Shown piece after piece: positions 16,952-24,939 of a DNA stretch of 64,000 nucleotides (positions are counted from its first letter, which is position 1; each line of letters opens with the position of its first letter). Origin of the DNA: Halovenus aranensis (lineage in GTDB: Archaea; Halobacteriota; Halobacteria; Halobacteriales; Haloarculaceae); contig NZ_FNFC01000010.1 in assembly GCF_900100385.1 (NCBI RefSeq), positions 62,001 through 126,000 on the forward strand, in the 5' to 3' direction. A model generated the notes under the pieces. The model did not search any database. It was not told the DNA's origin and saw only the letters and a list, made by a program, of their open reading frames with translations. Position numbers and translations under genes: made by a program.

Positions 16952-18409
16952 TTAGGAGAGGTCGCAGCTCATCTCGCTTGCTGGAATCGTCACTTCGTCA
17001 GCCGACACTCGCTCGATGGGGTCTCCGGGCATAATCGCGGCCGGCCAGTTCTCCTGGCTGTCGGGCGTGACCGTCACCGGCGCGACGGTCATCTCCGAGC
17101 GTGCCTGATTGTTGTACTCCTGGAAGGTGTAGCCGTTCTCGCCTTTCGGCGTGTCCGTGACCGTCATGCCGCTCATCCCCTCGACGATTGCGTCGGCACT
17201 GACCTCGCCTTGTTCGTTCATCGCCTGTACGACCGCTGAGGCGGCGGTGAACGCACCGCTGGTGAACAGGTCCGGCACGACGCCGTAGGTACCCGCGTGT
17301 GACTCCACGAACTGGTCGTTGATCGGGTTGTCGTACTGGTTCCAGTGGTATCTGGTCGTGAACGGCCCGAAGTCCGCCGCCTGAAGTGCCTCGTTGCTGA
17401 AGTCGTCGAGCGTACTCTGGAGCGCATTGCCGACGACGCCGAGGGTGAGCCGCGAGGCGAACCCGCCGAACAGCTGGAAGTCGTAGTCGCCGTCGAGAAA
17501 CGCCGAGAAGAAGCCGGAGAGTCCTGCGGCGGTGAAGCCGCCGACGATACCCTCTGCTCCTGCGCTTTCGGCCTCGTCGAGCAGCCCGACCCACTCGGGC
17601 TGGTCGAGGTCCTCTGGGACGGCACGCTCGTCGGCGATGGTGACGCCGCGGTTTTCGAGTACCGTCCGGTAGTTGTTCACCACGGACTGACCGAAGGCGT
17701 CGTCGGCACCGAACAGCGCAATCTGGTCGACGTCGGTCTGGTCGGCGATGTAGACGCCGCCGCTCCGGGCGTCCATCGCGGTGTTCTCGTTTGCCCGAAA
17801 CACCAGGTCTCGGCAGGTCCCTTCGCCCGCGGTAATCTCCGCCGAAGCCGCTGGTCCGGCGATAAACGGCACCTCTGCCTGGTCGACGACGCCGTTGATG
17901 ACCGAGATTGCGCCGCCGGAGTTCCCGACGCCGTACAGCATGTCGACATCGTCCTGTGTCACCAGCTCCGACGCCAGTGTCTGTGCCTGTGTCGGCGCAA
18001 ACTGCGTGTCACGGGCGCGGATTTCGATGTCGATGTCGTTGACTGCGTAGCTGTAATCGCCCTCGTCGATGGCGTCGGCCGGCAGCGGGTCGTTGCCAGC
18101 TTTGTGTGCCAGCCCGCTGTAGAAGCCGGCAGACCCCTGTGCGCCATAAACCGCTAGCTGTCCGGAAAAGTCCTGCAGGACGCCGATACGGAGCGTTCCA
18201 GACAGGTCCTGGTTCGTGCTGTCTCCGCCGTCGCTGCCGTCGCTGCCGTCACTGCCGTCTTCACCATCACTGCCGTCGCTGCCGTCGCTGCCGTCTTCAC
18301 CATCACTGCCGTCGTCGCCGTCGCCCCCTGAACACCCTGCAAGTGCAATTGTGCCCGATGCGCCGAGTGCGCCGAGTACGCGGCGGCGCGAGAGTTTGTC
18401 AAAATCCAT
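16952..18409 (-). CDS. livK: HAAT substrate-binding lipoprotein, LivK-like (cluster 2)
   Basis: 485 residues. The N-terminus has a Tat-type lipoprotein signal: twin Arg in KLSRRRVLGALGASG, then lipobox LAGC at about residues 23-26. A low-complexity Gly-Ser-Asp-Glu linker of about 40 residues follows, then the type I periplasmic-binding fold (LRIGVLQDFSGQLAVYGAQG onward) to the C-terminus. It captures substrate outside the cell and delivers it to the LivHM pair. It is the first gene of its operon, with a TATA-like CTTTATG about 26-30 nt before the ATG (minus strand, near 18440). Substrate unknown; the neighbouring acyl-CoA ligase makes an organic acid plausible (inference). Confidence 0.93.
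   Translation of the reverse strand: MDFDKLSRRRVLGALGASGTIALAGCSGGDGDDGSDGEDGSDGSDGSDGEDGSDGSDGSDGGDSTNQDLSGTLRIGVLQDFSGQLAVYGAQGSAGFYSGLAHKAGNDPLPADAIDEGDYSYAVNDIDIEIRARDTQFAPTQAQTLASELVTQDDVDMLYGVGNSGGAISVINGVVDQAEVPFIAGPAASAEITAGEGTCRDLVFRANENTAMDARSGGVYIADQTDVDQIALFGADDAFGQSVVNNYRTVLENRGVTIADERAVPEDLDQPEWVGLLDEAESAGAEGIVGGFTAAGLSGFFSAFLDGDYDFQLFGGFASRLTLGVVGNALQSTLDDFSNEALQAADFGPFTTRYHWNQYDNPINDQFVESHAGTYGVVPDLFTSGAFTAASAVVQAMNEQGEVSADAIVEGMSGMTVTDTPKGENGYTFQEYNNQARSEMTVAPVTVTPDSQENWPAAIMPGDPIERVSADEVTIPASEMSCDLS
18225..18318. repeat. Short tandem repeat encoding the Gly-Ser-Asp linker of LivK (cluster 2)
   Basis: A 9-bp unit (ccgtcgctg and variants) is repeated through the stretch and is arranged in a 36-bp higher-order unit: the same 27-bp string starts at 18252 and again at 18288. 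Unit lengths are multiples of three, so copy-number change keeps the frame and only alters linker length. Confidence 0.75.
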
Positions 18410-18728
18410 GCAAGTTAGTCACACGTCTGCATACATAAAGTATAGAGTTCATATGTTAACCTCGCCGCCGAAACCCGGTCCCGTCGGTTGGACGTCGATA
18501 ATGAGACCAACACGAGTGGGAGAGAGTTGAGGATGTAGCGCACGACAGCTCTGCTATAGGCGACCAGAAGCCGGCTGTCGGGTCTGGCGTCCCCCTGCGT
18601 GTACTAGAGCGCCGGAGTGCCCGCCGCGTTGTCTCCGGTTTGTCGACACGACAATCTCGAAATGCGGCTGGCACTCGACGGTGAACCGGTCACACGAGTA
18701 CAGGCACCGCCAGCAGAGTGCGCGTAAG
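18410..18728. other. Intergenic region with cluster-2 promoter; no gene seen
   Basis: 319 bp between livK and the HTH_10 regulator gene, both on the minus strand. The end near 18410-18460 is AT-rich and holds the probable livK promoter. The rest is GC-rich; a 72-codon minus-strand frame (18456-18674) has arginine-rich, non-haloarchaeal composition and is not called. I see no RNA gene or clear repeat. Confidence 0.6.
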
Positions 18729-19469
18729 CTACCTCCCGACTGTCTCGTCGAGTCCGTCGGTCTCTGACTCGGCGAACAGCTCGAAAGTCTGGACGACGTG
18801 CCGGGCGACTTTCTGCTGGCCGCGCCGGAGGTTCTTCGAGAACGCGGGCGCAGAGATGCCGAACTGCTCGGCGAGTTCGTTCAGCGTCGTCTCCCGCGGT
18901 GACTCGAAGTATCCCTCCTCGACGGCGGCGGTCAGTGCCTCGCGCTCGACATCCGTGAGGTCGCGACAGGCCTCGACGAGTTCGAGGCCGGCGTTGACGT
19001 TCTGGACGGTCTCTTGGACCAGCGGGCCGCCCAGTTGGTCGCGAGACATCACGTTGAACTCGTTGTTGCGTCCGAGCTCAGAGAGCGCGGTGTCGGCGAC
19101 GGTACCCGAGTCGAAGCCGACGTGCCACAGCTCGGAGCCGTCCTCGATGTAGAACGGGCCGGTAATGAACCCGTCGTGGCCCCGAATCCGGGCCATCGCG
19201 TCGGTCTCGTGTATCACCGTCTGAATCTGTGCGGTGTCGTCCCAGCGCTTGCGAAGCTGATACTCGTGCATGTTCGGGTGTGCGCGGAGCGCCTCGACGC
19301 CGTTATCGAGGGCCGACCGACTCGCTCCCTGGACCAACATCCGCGTCTCGAGCTCTCGCTGAGACGCGTCGAACTCCCACTGCACCGCCGAGAACGACAC
19401 GTCGTAATCGAGTGTCGTGTCGATAAACGGGCAGTCGTGTTGCTCCATCTCCATCGAGATATCTATCAC
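18729..19469 (-). CDS. HTH_10 family (bacterio-opsin activator-like) transcription regulator
   Basis: 246 residues. The C-terminus holds the HTH_10 domain found across haloarchaeal regulators: LTDVEREALTAAVEEGYFES, then a turn and ELAEQFGISAPAFSKNLRRG with the recognition helix at about residues 205-225. The N-terminal about 170 residues are a sensor-like region without a family I can name. The start may be the ATG at 19469 or an in-frame ATG at 19454. It is divergent from the acyl-CoA ligase gene across 74 bp and upstream of LivK cluster 2, so it probably controls one or both (inference from position). Confidence 0.88.
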   Translation of the reverse strand: MIDISMEMEQHDCPFIDTTLDYDVSFSAVQWEFDASQRELETRMLVQGASRSALDNGVEALRAHPNMHEYQLRKRWDDTAQIQTVIHETDAMARIRGHDGFITGPFYIEDGSELWHVGFDSGTVADTALSELGRNNEFNVMSRDQLGGPLVQETVQNVNAGLELVEACRDLTDVEREALTAAVEEGYFESPRETTLNELAEQFGISAPAFSKNLRRGQQKVARHVVQTFELFAESETDGLDETVGR

Positions 19470-19504
19470 GTGCTGGGCCTCCTCCCGTACTGTTCAGCCA
19501 CCTG

Positions 19505-19513
19505 TAATATTAA
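19505..19513 (+). promoter_or_regulatory. TATA-like box of the acyl-CoA ligase gene
   Basis: AATATTAAA is centred about 35 nt before the ATG at 19544, which gives a transcript with a leader of only a few nt. This supports 19544 rather than the in-frame ATG at 19514 as the translation start. Confidence 0.45.
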
Positions 19514-19543
19514 ATGCTTGCTCCGACAAGCCCACAAGCGCCT

Positions 19544-21142
19544 ATGACCGTTCACCAACACAGCCCCCGTCCCTACCAGTGGGTCGGGTCGCTGAGCGAG
19601 AAGCGCGCGGCCCTTACACCCGACCAAACCGCACTGGTCGACGCCGACACCGGCGCGTCGTTCACATACGCCGACCTCGACGCCCAGGCGAACCGGACCG
19701 CCCGCCTCCTCGACGAGTTCGGTGTCGAAGCCGGTGACCGGGTCGCTGTCGTCTCGCGTAATCGGCCAGCACTGGTCGACTGTTACTTCGCGACGGCCAA
19801 ACGCGGCGCGGCGCTTGCACCGCTGTCTCACCGTCTCTCCCCCAGAGAACTCGCGCTCATGCTCGACGACATCGACCCGACGGTGCTACTCGTCGAGGCG
19901 CCCTTCGCTGATGACCTTCTCGACGCGCTCACTCACGAAGAATTCACCCGGGACCTCCCGTCGCTGGTCGGTCTCACCGACCCAGACCACGAGTTCGGGT
20001 CTGCGCCCGACGGTGCCCAGTGGCACAACTACGAAGACACACTTCCGACCGACGATTCGCCGGTCGAAACCGTCGAGGTAGGGCTGTCGGACCCGCATCT
20101 GTTCTTACACACCGGCGGCTCGACCGGCCTCCCGAAACAGGTCGTCCAGACACACGGCTCGATTGCCTGGAACGCCTTTAATACGATTATGTCGTGGGGA
20201 CTGCGCCCAGACGACGTGACGCCGATGTTGTTTCCCTTCTTTCACACCGGCGGCTGGAACGTCCTCACAATCCCCCTGTTTCACCTGGGCGGGACCGTCA
20301 TCATTTCTCGCGATGTCGAACCCGGACAGGTGCTCTCACTAGTCGACGACCACGAGGCGACCGTGTTGGTTTCGGTGCCGGCAGTGTTGCGGTTCATGGT
20401 CGACGACGAGGACTGGGAGGCGACCGACCTCTCTTCGCTCCGACTGGTCAAAAGCGGCGGCGGCCCCTGTCGTGACGCAATCATCGAAGCCTGGAACGAG
20501 CGGGGTCTCTCGCTGTCCCAGGGGTACGGACTGACCGAGTGTGGGCCAAACAACTTCGCCATGCCCGAAGACGCCCCGGCCGAGAAGACCGCGAGCATCG
20601 GCAAACCCTGCACGTACGTCGACGCTCGCGTGGTCGACGACGACGGCGACCCGCTCCCTGCCGGCGAGGTGGGCGAACTCGAACTGGCGAGTCCACACGC
20701 GGCCGACCGCTACTGGAACAACGAAAAAGCGACGCGCGAAACGTTCGGTCCCCCAGACGAGCGGGCGTGGGTCTCGACGGGCGACTTGGCCCGCGTCGAC
20801 GACGACGGCTACTACTACATCGAGGGCCGCAAGAAGAACATGTTCGTCTCCGGCGGCGAGAACGTCTATCCACCCGAAGTCGAGGACGTCATCGCCGGCC
20901 ACCCGAGCGTCGAGGAGGTCGTCGTCGTGCCGGTCGCCGACGACCGGTGGGGGGAGGTCGGCAAGGCGGTCGTCGAGGGTGACGACTCGCTCACACTCGA
21001 GGAACTCGACGGCTATCTCGACGGGAAACTGGCGCGGTTCAAACGCCCTCGGCATCTGGCATTCGTCGACTCGATGCCGACGAGCGGCCCCTCGAAAATC
21101 GACCGGCAGGCAATCGAATCGGAGTTCGGCGACTCCCAGTGA
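19544..21142 (+). CDS. AMP-forming acyl-CoA synthetase
   Basis: 532 residues from the ATG at 19544 (MTVHQHSPRPYQWVGSLSEK). ANL superfamily motifs are complete: P-loop LHTGGSTGLPKQVVQTHG, A5 YGLTECGPNN, A7 STGDLARVDDDGYYYIEGR, A8 KKNMFVSGGENVYPPEVE and the C-terminal catalytic lysine in PTSGPSKIDR. The enzyme activates a carboxylic acid to acyl-AMP and then acyl-CoA. The acid may be fatty or aromatic; sequence does not decide. It is divergent from the HTH_10 regulator and 1.1 kb from LivK cluster 2, so a route of uptake followed by CoA activation is attractive but unproven. Confidence 0.93.
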   Translation: MTVHQHSPRPYQWVGSLSEKRAALTPDQTALVDADTGASFTYADLDAQANRTARLLDEFGVEAGDRVAVVSRNRPALVDCYFATAKRGAALAPLSHRLSPRELALMLDDIDPTVLLVEAPFADDLLDALTHEEFTRDLPSLVGLTDPDHEFGSAPDGAQWHNYEDTLPTDDSPVETVEVGLSDPHLFLHTGGSTGLPKQVVQTHGSIAWNAFNTIMSWGLRPDDVTPMLFPFFHTGGWNVLTIPLFHLGGTVIISRDVEPGQVLSLVDDHEATVLVSVPAVLRFMVDDEDWEATDLSSLRLVKSGGGPCRDAIIEAWNERGLSLSQGYGLTECGPNNFAMPEDAPAEKTASIGKPCTYVDARVVDDDGDPLPAGEVGELELASPHAADRYWNNEKATRETFGPPDERAWVSTGDLARVDDDGYYYIEGRKKNMFVSGGENVYPPEVEDVIAGHPSVEEVVVVPVADDRWGEVGKAVVEGDDSLTLEELDGYLDGKLARFKRPRHLAFVDSMPTSGPSKIDRQAIESEFGDSQ

Positions 21143-21172
21143 CCGTCCCCCAGTGTTCGAGTGCGGCCGCCG

Positions 21173-21709
21173 TTACCAGCTAATCTCGAAGGCCGCCTGC
21201 TCGTCGTCTCTCGGTTCGGCCGACGATATCTCGGTGGTACTGGAGTCCGCGAGCGAGCGGACGCCACCTTTGAAGACGCCCTCGAAGTTCGCGACCGGAT
21301 ACGGCGTGTGTTCGACAATCCCGACACGACCGGCCGAGTCACTGATTTTCTCGTAGCGGTAGCTCCCCGCGTACGACCCTGAGGGCTGACGGTGTGCCTG
21401 CTTGTCGGCCTCGACGAGGAAGTTCAAACCGTCCGAAACCGACCGCACCTGCTCGGGCCACGGGACGTTTTTGGCCTGTTCGGCACCTGCCTCCGTGAGC
21501 GTCTGTTCTCCGACCTCGGCCTCGACCTGGTGCATCGCCTCTGCGTAGCTGTGTGCATCGTACCACCCCTCTTCCTCGATGGCCGATATTTCGAGGCCGT
21601 TGTTCGCGAAAATGTCACGCGTCTTTCTCTCGAAAACTGATGACACTTTCCCGGTACTTTCGACGAACGCCAGGATGTAACGCCCGATTATCTGTGTTTC
21701 TTTCTCCAT
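21173..21709 (-). CDS. Unrecognised haloarchaeal protein, possible sensor-like domain
   Basis: 178 residues from MEKETQIIGRYILAFVESTG, with no signal peptide or membrane helix. The middle (GWYDAHSYAEAMHQVEAEVG, then TLTEAGAEQAKNVPWP) loosely recalls the alpha-helical layout of V4R/heme-NO-binding-like sensor folds, in which a polyketide- or vinyl-binding cup is formed, but I would not assign the family. It is acidic, with a C-terminal tail of about 25 residues. It converges with the acyl-CoA ligase and stands alone. Its upstream side is the most AT-rich stretch I noticed in the window, which may mean a strong promoter or acquired DNA. Confidence 0.7.
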   Translation of the reverse strand: MEKETQIIGRYILAFVESTGKVSSVFERKTRDIFANNGLEISAIEEEGWYDAHSYAEAMHQVEAEVGEQTLTEAGAEQAKNVPWPEQVRSVSDGLNFLVEADKQAHRQPSGSYAGSYRYEKISDSAGRVGIVEHTPYPVANFEGVFKGGVRSLADSSTTEISSAEPRDDEQAAFEISW

Positions 21710-21967
21710 GGCTGGGTATTCATCGACTGGTACAACAATAAAATTTTTGAAAATATTGCAGCATTGTATGCCATGGCTTTATATTGTTTTTATACCAATC
21801 GCTGCGCCTACTTAAGCAATATTTCTGCTAATACTCGCTCTATTTTACTGGCGTTGACCACATCATGTATACGCAAGAATATGTTCTGGGACGGTGTTCC
21901 TGTCATATTTATCTAAAGTGCGGGCGGGGTGTCACGGGTCTCTGCGATGGCGGGGCTGGGTCGGGTC
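21710..21967. other. AT-rich intergenic stretch
   Basis: 258 bp with long A/T runs (for example aataaaatttttgaaaatat near 21740), strikingly unlike the GC-rich surroundings. It contains the promoter of the 21173-21709 gene on the minus strand and lies beyond the trkA stop. No convincing coding frame, tRNA or terminal repeat is seen. Confidence 0.6.
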
Positions 21968-22621
21968 TCAGCCCCGCATCAAGTTCATCACTTCTTCGAC
22001 GACATCGGGCTCGACGGCGACGACGTACTGACGACCGGGGGTCAGGGTCGTCTCCGGGCGGGCGATGCGACTTCCGTCGTCGTCCGAGACGACGAGCGTC
22101 CCGTCGGGGAACCGCACCTCAGAGAGGTTTTTGCCGGCCGCCGGCGCACCCTCGGCGACACGGACGAGCAGGATGTCGAGCGTGCCCGTCACGTCTGAGA
22201 GCGTCTGTACGTCGCTGCCGACGATTTCGTTCGCTGCTAGCCGTGCGCCGGCGCGTTCTGGGAACAACACCGCGTCGACAAATCGAGTGTAGGCATCGCC
22301 GACGTCGCGCTCGATTCGTGCGACCGTCCGGACCTGTGATGCGAGTTCCGAGCCGGCCAGACAGACCGCGAGGTTGACGCCGGTTTCACCGGTGAGGCCC
22401 GCGATAACGTCCGCGCGGTCGATGCCTGCCTGTTCGAGTATGCCGGGGTCGGTCGCGTCGCCGTGGATGACCGTCACCATCCACTCGTCGGCGAGGTCGT
22501 CCACTGTGTTCTCGTCACGCTCGATAACTGTCACGTCGTGGCCGCGGTCGACGAGTATCTCGGCTGTCTGGAAGCCGACGCGCCCGCCGCCCGCGATGAT
22601 AACGTCGTAATCGTTGGTCAT
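21968..22621 (-). CDS. trkA: TrkA family K+ uptake regulatory subunit (RCK_N + RCK_C)
   Basis: 217 residues. Residues 1-125 are a Rossmann-type RCK_N domain with the NAD(P)/nucleotide loop IIAGGGRVGFQTAEIL and acid VIERDEN; residues about 135-217 are RCK_C, with IVGSDVQTLSDVTGTLDILL. Such proteins bind the cytoplasmic face of TrkH-type K+ transporters and gate them by nucleotide. K+ is the main compatible solute in haloarchaea. It follows the APC permease gene by 4 bp and is probably co-transcribed, so it may instead regulate that permease. Confidence 0.88.
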   Translation of the reverse strand: MTNDYDVIIAGGGRVGFQTAEILVDRGHDVTVIERDENTVDDLADEWMVTVIHGDATDPGILEQAGIDRADVIAGLTGETGVNLAVCLAGSELASQVRTVARIERDVGDAYTRFVDAVLFPERAGARLAANEIVGSDVQTLSDVTGTLDILLVRVAEGAPAAGKNLSEVRFPDGTLVVSDDDGSRIARPETTLTPGRQYVVAVEPDVVEEVMNLMRG

Positions 22622-22625
22622 GTGT

Positions 22626-24071
22626 TCAGTCTTCAGTTTGTGGGCTCATTTCGGTATCGGTCGGTGCCGTCTCTGTTGGCGTCTGGAACCGGTTCAGTGC
22701 GACGTAGGCGACACCGCCAAGCAGTATCCACCCCACGCTGAGTGCCAGCGCGAGCGGGTCCGTGCGGAGCAGGTACTCGACGAGCACGCCGGCCAGCACG
22801 AGGTTGAGGGCGATGCCGATGAGCGGTGGTGCCGGGTAAAACGGCATCTTGTAGGGGCGGTTCATCGCCGGCCGCTCCCGGCGGAGTCGGATGACGGCGA
22901 CGTTGACGATGATAAACGACAGCAGGAAAAACAGGCTCGACATGTTGCCGGCGCTTTTGGTCGGTAGCGCCACCGAACCGAGCATCACCACGGCACTCGC
23001 CAGAATGGCGACGAAGGGCGTCCCGTAGCGGTGGTGAATCTGGCCGAACGAGGGCAGCAACTGCCCCTCTCGGCCCATCGAGAACGCCACCCGCGAGGAG
23101 GCGATGACCACGGCGTTCAGCGCGGTCAGCGTCGAGAACACCGCGCCGAAGACGATGAGCGCACCACCGTTCTGGATAATCGGCAGCGGTTCCGGCATGA
23201 ACTCGGTCGCGGCCGTTGCGATGCCCGCCTCGCCGGCGTCGGCAAGCCCCTCCGCGCCGAGGGTGCCGACGGCGACGACAACGACGGCCAGATAGACCAC
23301 GATGGTCGCCCCGAGGCTGAGGAAAATCGCCTTCGGAATGTTCTCGCGCGGATTCTCGACTTCTTCGGTGACGGTCGTGATGAGGTCGTACCCCTCGAAG
23401 GCGATGAAGGTCAGCCCCATCGCCGGCAGTATCGCGGTCGCACCGCTGCCTTCGGGAAACAGCGGCTGAAACTCCGCCCCTGAGAACTTCGCGGATGTGA
23501 GCCCGAAGGCGACGAACACCAGCAGGATACTGACCTTGATGATGGTGAATATGGTCTCGACGCTCCCACTGGCGGCCGTCGAGACGGCGTTGAGTCCGAC
23601 CAGCCCGAGTACCGCCACGAACGCGAGCAGGAAGGCCGGTGGGACCGCCACGTCGACCAACGGCAACACGATCGCACCCACTTCGTCGGGCGCGGGAACC
23701 ACGCCGTAGACGTGCAGGAGTTCGAGGAAGTTCGGCGCGAACCCCAGCGCGTACAGCGCTCCTGCAATCATGTAGGCGAACCACAGCATCCATCCCATGA
23801 TAAACGAGGAGAGGTCGTCGAATATCTCGCGGACGAAGGCGTATCCGCCGCCGCTTTTCGGAATCGACGCCGCGAGCTCGGCGTACGAGAGGCCGGTAAA
23901 CGCCGTGACGACACCGTTCAACGCGAAGACCAAAATTGCGGCCGGGCCGGCGAGCTCTGCGGCCAGCCCGGTCAACACGAAGATACCCGCCCCAATCATC
24001 GCCCCCATGCCAATCATCGTCGCGTCGAGCAACCCCAGCTCGGCCTGTGGAGACCTGTTCTTGTTGCTCAT
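22626..24071 (-). CDS. APC family amino acid permease
   Basis: 481 residues with about 12 predicted helices. APC hallmarks are LGLLDATMIGMGAMIGAGIF (helix 1 with the substrate-binding G-x-G turn), PAAILVFALNGVVTAFTGLS and YAELAASIPKSGGGYAFVRE, plus FEGYDLITTVTEEVENPREN (helix 6 region) with IPKAI. It is a secondary transporter for amino acids or polyamines. TrkA directly downstream (4 bp) suggests nucleotide-linked control, a known pairing in archaeal APC operons as far as I recall. Confidence 0.9.
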   Translation of the reverse strand: MSNKNRSPQAELGLLDATMIGMGAMIGAGIFVLTGLAAELAGPAAILVFALNGVVTAFTGLSYAELAASIPKSGGGYAFVREIFDDLSSFIMGWMLWFAYMIAGALYALGFAPNFLELLHVYGVVPAPDEVGAIVLPLVDVAVPPAFLLAFVAVLGLVGLNAVSTAASGSVETIFTIIKVSILLVFVAFGLTSAKFSGAEFQPLFPEGSGATAILPAMGLTFIAFEGYDLITTVTEEVENPRENIPKAIFLSLGATIVVYLAVVVVAVGTLGAEGLADAGEAGIATAATEFMPEPLPIIQNGGALIVFGAVFSTLTALNAVVIASSRVAFSMGREGQLLPSFGQIHHRYGTPFVAILASAVVMLGSVALPTKSAGNMSSLFFLLSFIIVNVAVIRLRRERPAMNRPYKMPFYPAPPLIGIALNLVLAGVLVEYLLRTDPLALALSVGWILLGGVAYVALNRFQTPTETAPTDTEMSPQTED

Positions 24072-24145
24072 CGATTCTCACCTGCGTCTCTCATCTCTCT
24101 CGCACATTCACCGGACTGAGCCGACGCCACTTCAGTTCCCGGGGA

Positions 24146-24191
24146 CATTCCTTACGCTTGGGAATGACATACCCCTCGGTGGGAGGGGTAT
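24146..24191. other. Two adjacent hairpins in the APC permease upstream region
   Basis: A perfect 9-bp stem (ATACCCCTC at 24169-24177, GAGGGGTAT at 24183-24191) encloses a 5-nt loop. Just beside it, CATTCC (24146-24151) and GGAATG (24161-24166) form a weaker 6-bp stem. On the minus strand they come after the stop of the amphi-Trp gene and before the permease start, so they could end the first transcript or act in the leader of the second. There is no T-run after the stem on either strand. Confidence 0.55.
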
Positions 24192-24237
24192 CTGACGGTC
24201 GGTCGTTCCGTGACTGGGGCGACACGACTGCGGCGAG

Positions 24238-24888
24238 CTACGACGACACATCTTCGATTGGTGCGCCCGATGCGTTCGTCTTCACGCTCTGGAGGCCCTG
24301 TTTTGCCTTCTGTTTCGAGGAATAGCCCTGGCCGCCGTCGGCGATGATGTTACCGTTGGTATGGACGAGTCGCCAGCGCCAGGCACCGCCTTCGTCTTCG
24401 TATAACTCGAAGGTCGCGTCGCTTCCGCCGCCGTCCTCGTCGTCTTCGTCTTTCGAGAGGTCGACGACCCGGCCGCCCGGTGCGTTCTCGACGACGCTTT
24501 CAAGTCCCTGCGTGGCCTTCTGTTTCGAGGCGTACCCTTCACCGCTGTCGGCGATGACGTTGCCGTTGTCGTGTCGGAGCCGCCAGCGCCACTGTTCGGC
24601 GTTGTCCTCGTAGCGCTCGAAGGTCGCCTTGCTCGCGCTCGCGTCGGTGTCGAGGTCGTCGTCGCCTTCCTCCCATTCGAGTTCGATTTCGAGGCTGAGG
24701 TCTCCATCCTCGCGCTCGATTTCGACTTCCATTTCCGATGTCTCGGGCGGGTCGACGGTAACCGTCTGCTCGGCGTCGGCTGGGACGGGTTCGCCGCGGC
24801 CCAGTCTGTTTGCAAGCCGTCGGAAGTAGGTGGCAATCGCTTTCCGTCCTCTGGTCCGCCTGGATTCGTGTACGGTTTCTTCTGGCAT
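24238..24888 (-). CDS. Amphi-Trp + tandem DUF1508/YegP (HVO_2922-type) protein
   Basis: 216 residues from the ATG at 24888 (MPEETVHESRRTRG). Residues about 45-75 (VEIEREDGDLSLEIELEWEE) match the amphi-Trp motif, alternating acids and hydrophobics that end in a Trp. Two YegP/DUF1508 repeats follow: FERYEDNAEQWRWRLRHDNG (about 90-150) and FELYEDEGGAWRWRLVHTNG (about 165-214), each closing with a YASKQKA or YSSKQKA segment. Cytoplasmic, acidic. The role of YegP repeats is not known. Fusion of both parts is worth note. It follows the RND exporter by 51 bp on the same strand. Confidence 0.85.
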   Translation of the reverse strand: MPEETVHESRRTRGRKAIATYFRRLANRLGRGEPVPADAEQTVTVDPPETSEMEVEIEREDGDLSLEIELEWEEGDDDLDTDASASKATFERYEDNAEQWRWRLRHDNGNVIADSGEGYASKQKATQGLESVVENAPGGRVVDLSKDEDDEDGGGSDATFELYEDEGGAWRWRLVHTNGNIIADGGQGYSSKQKAKQGLQSVKTNASGAPIEDVSS

Positions 24889-24939
24889 GCGTTCACAAAT
24901 CACTCGGCATCCACATTAGCCTACCGCCGACCGTGCGGG

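Noticed and set aside
18225-18318. Regular repeats that could suggest a CRISPR array
   Set aside because: The repeats lie in frame inside livK, are only 9-36 bp, lack unique spacers and encode a Gly-Ser-Asp linker.
18456-18674. 72-codon minus-strand open frame in the 18.4-18.7 kb gap
   Set aside because: Arginine- and cysteine-rich composition without the acidic bias of haloarchaeal proteins, no promoter and no recognisable family.
22633-24081. 482-codon alternative frame on the strand of the APC permease
   Set aside because: The other frame gives a clear 12-helix APC permease; this one is an arginine-rich shadow.
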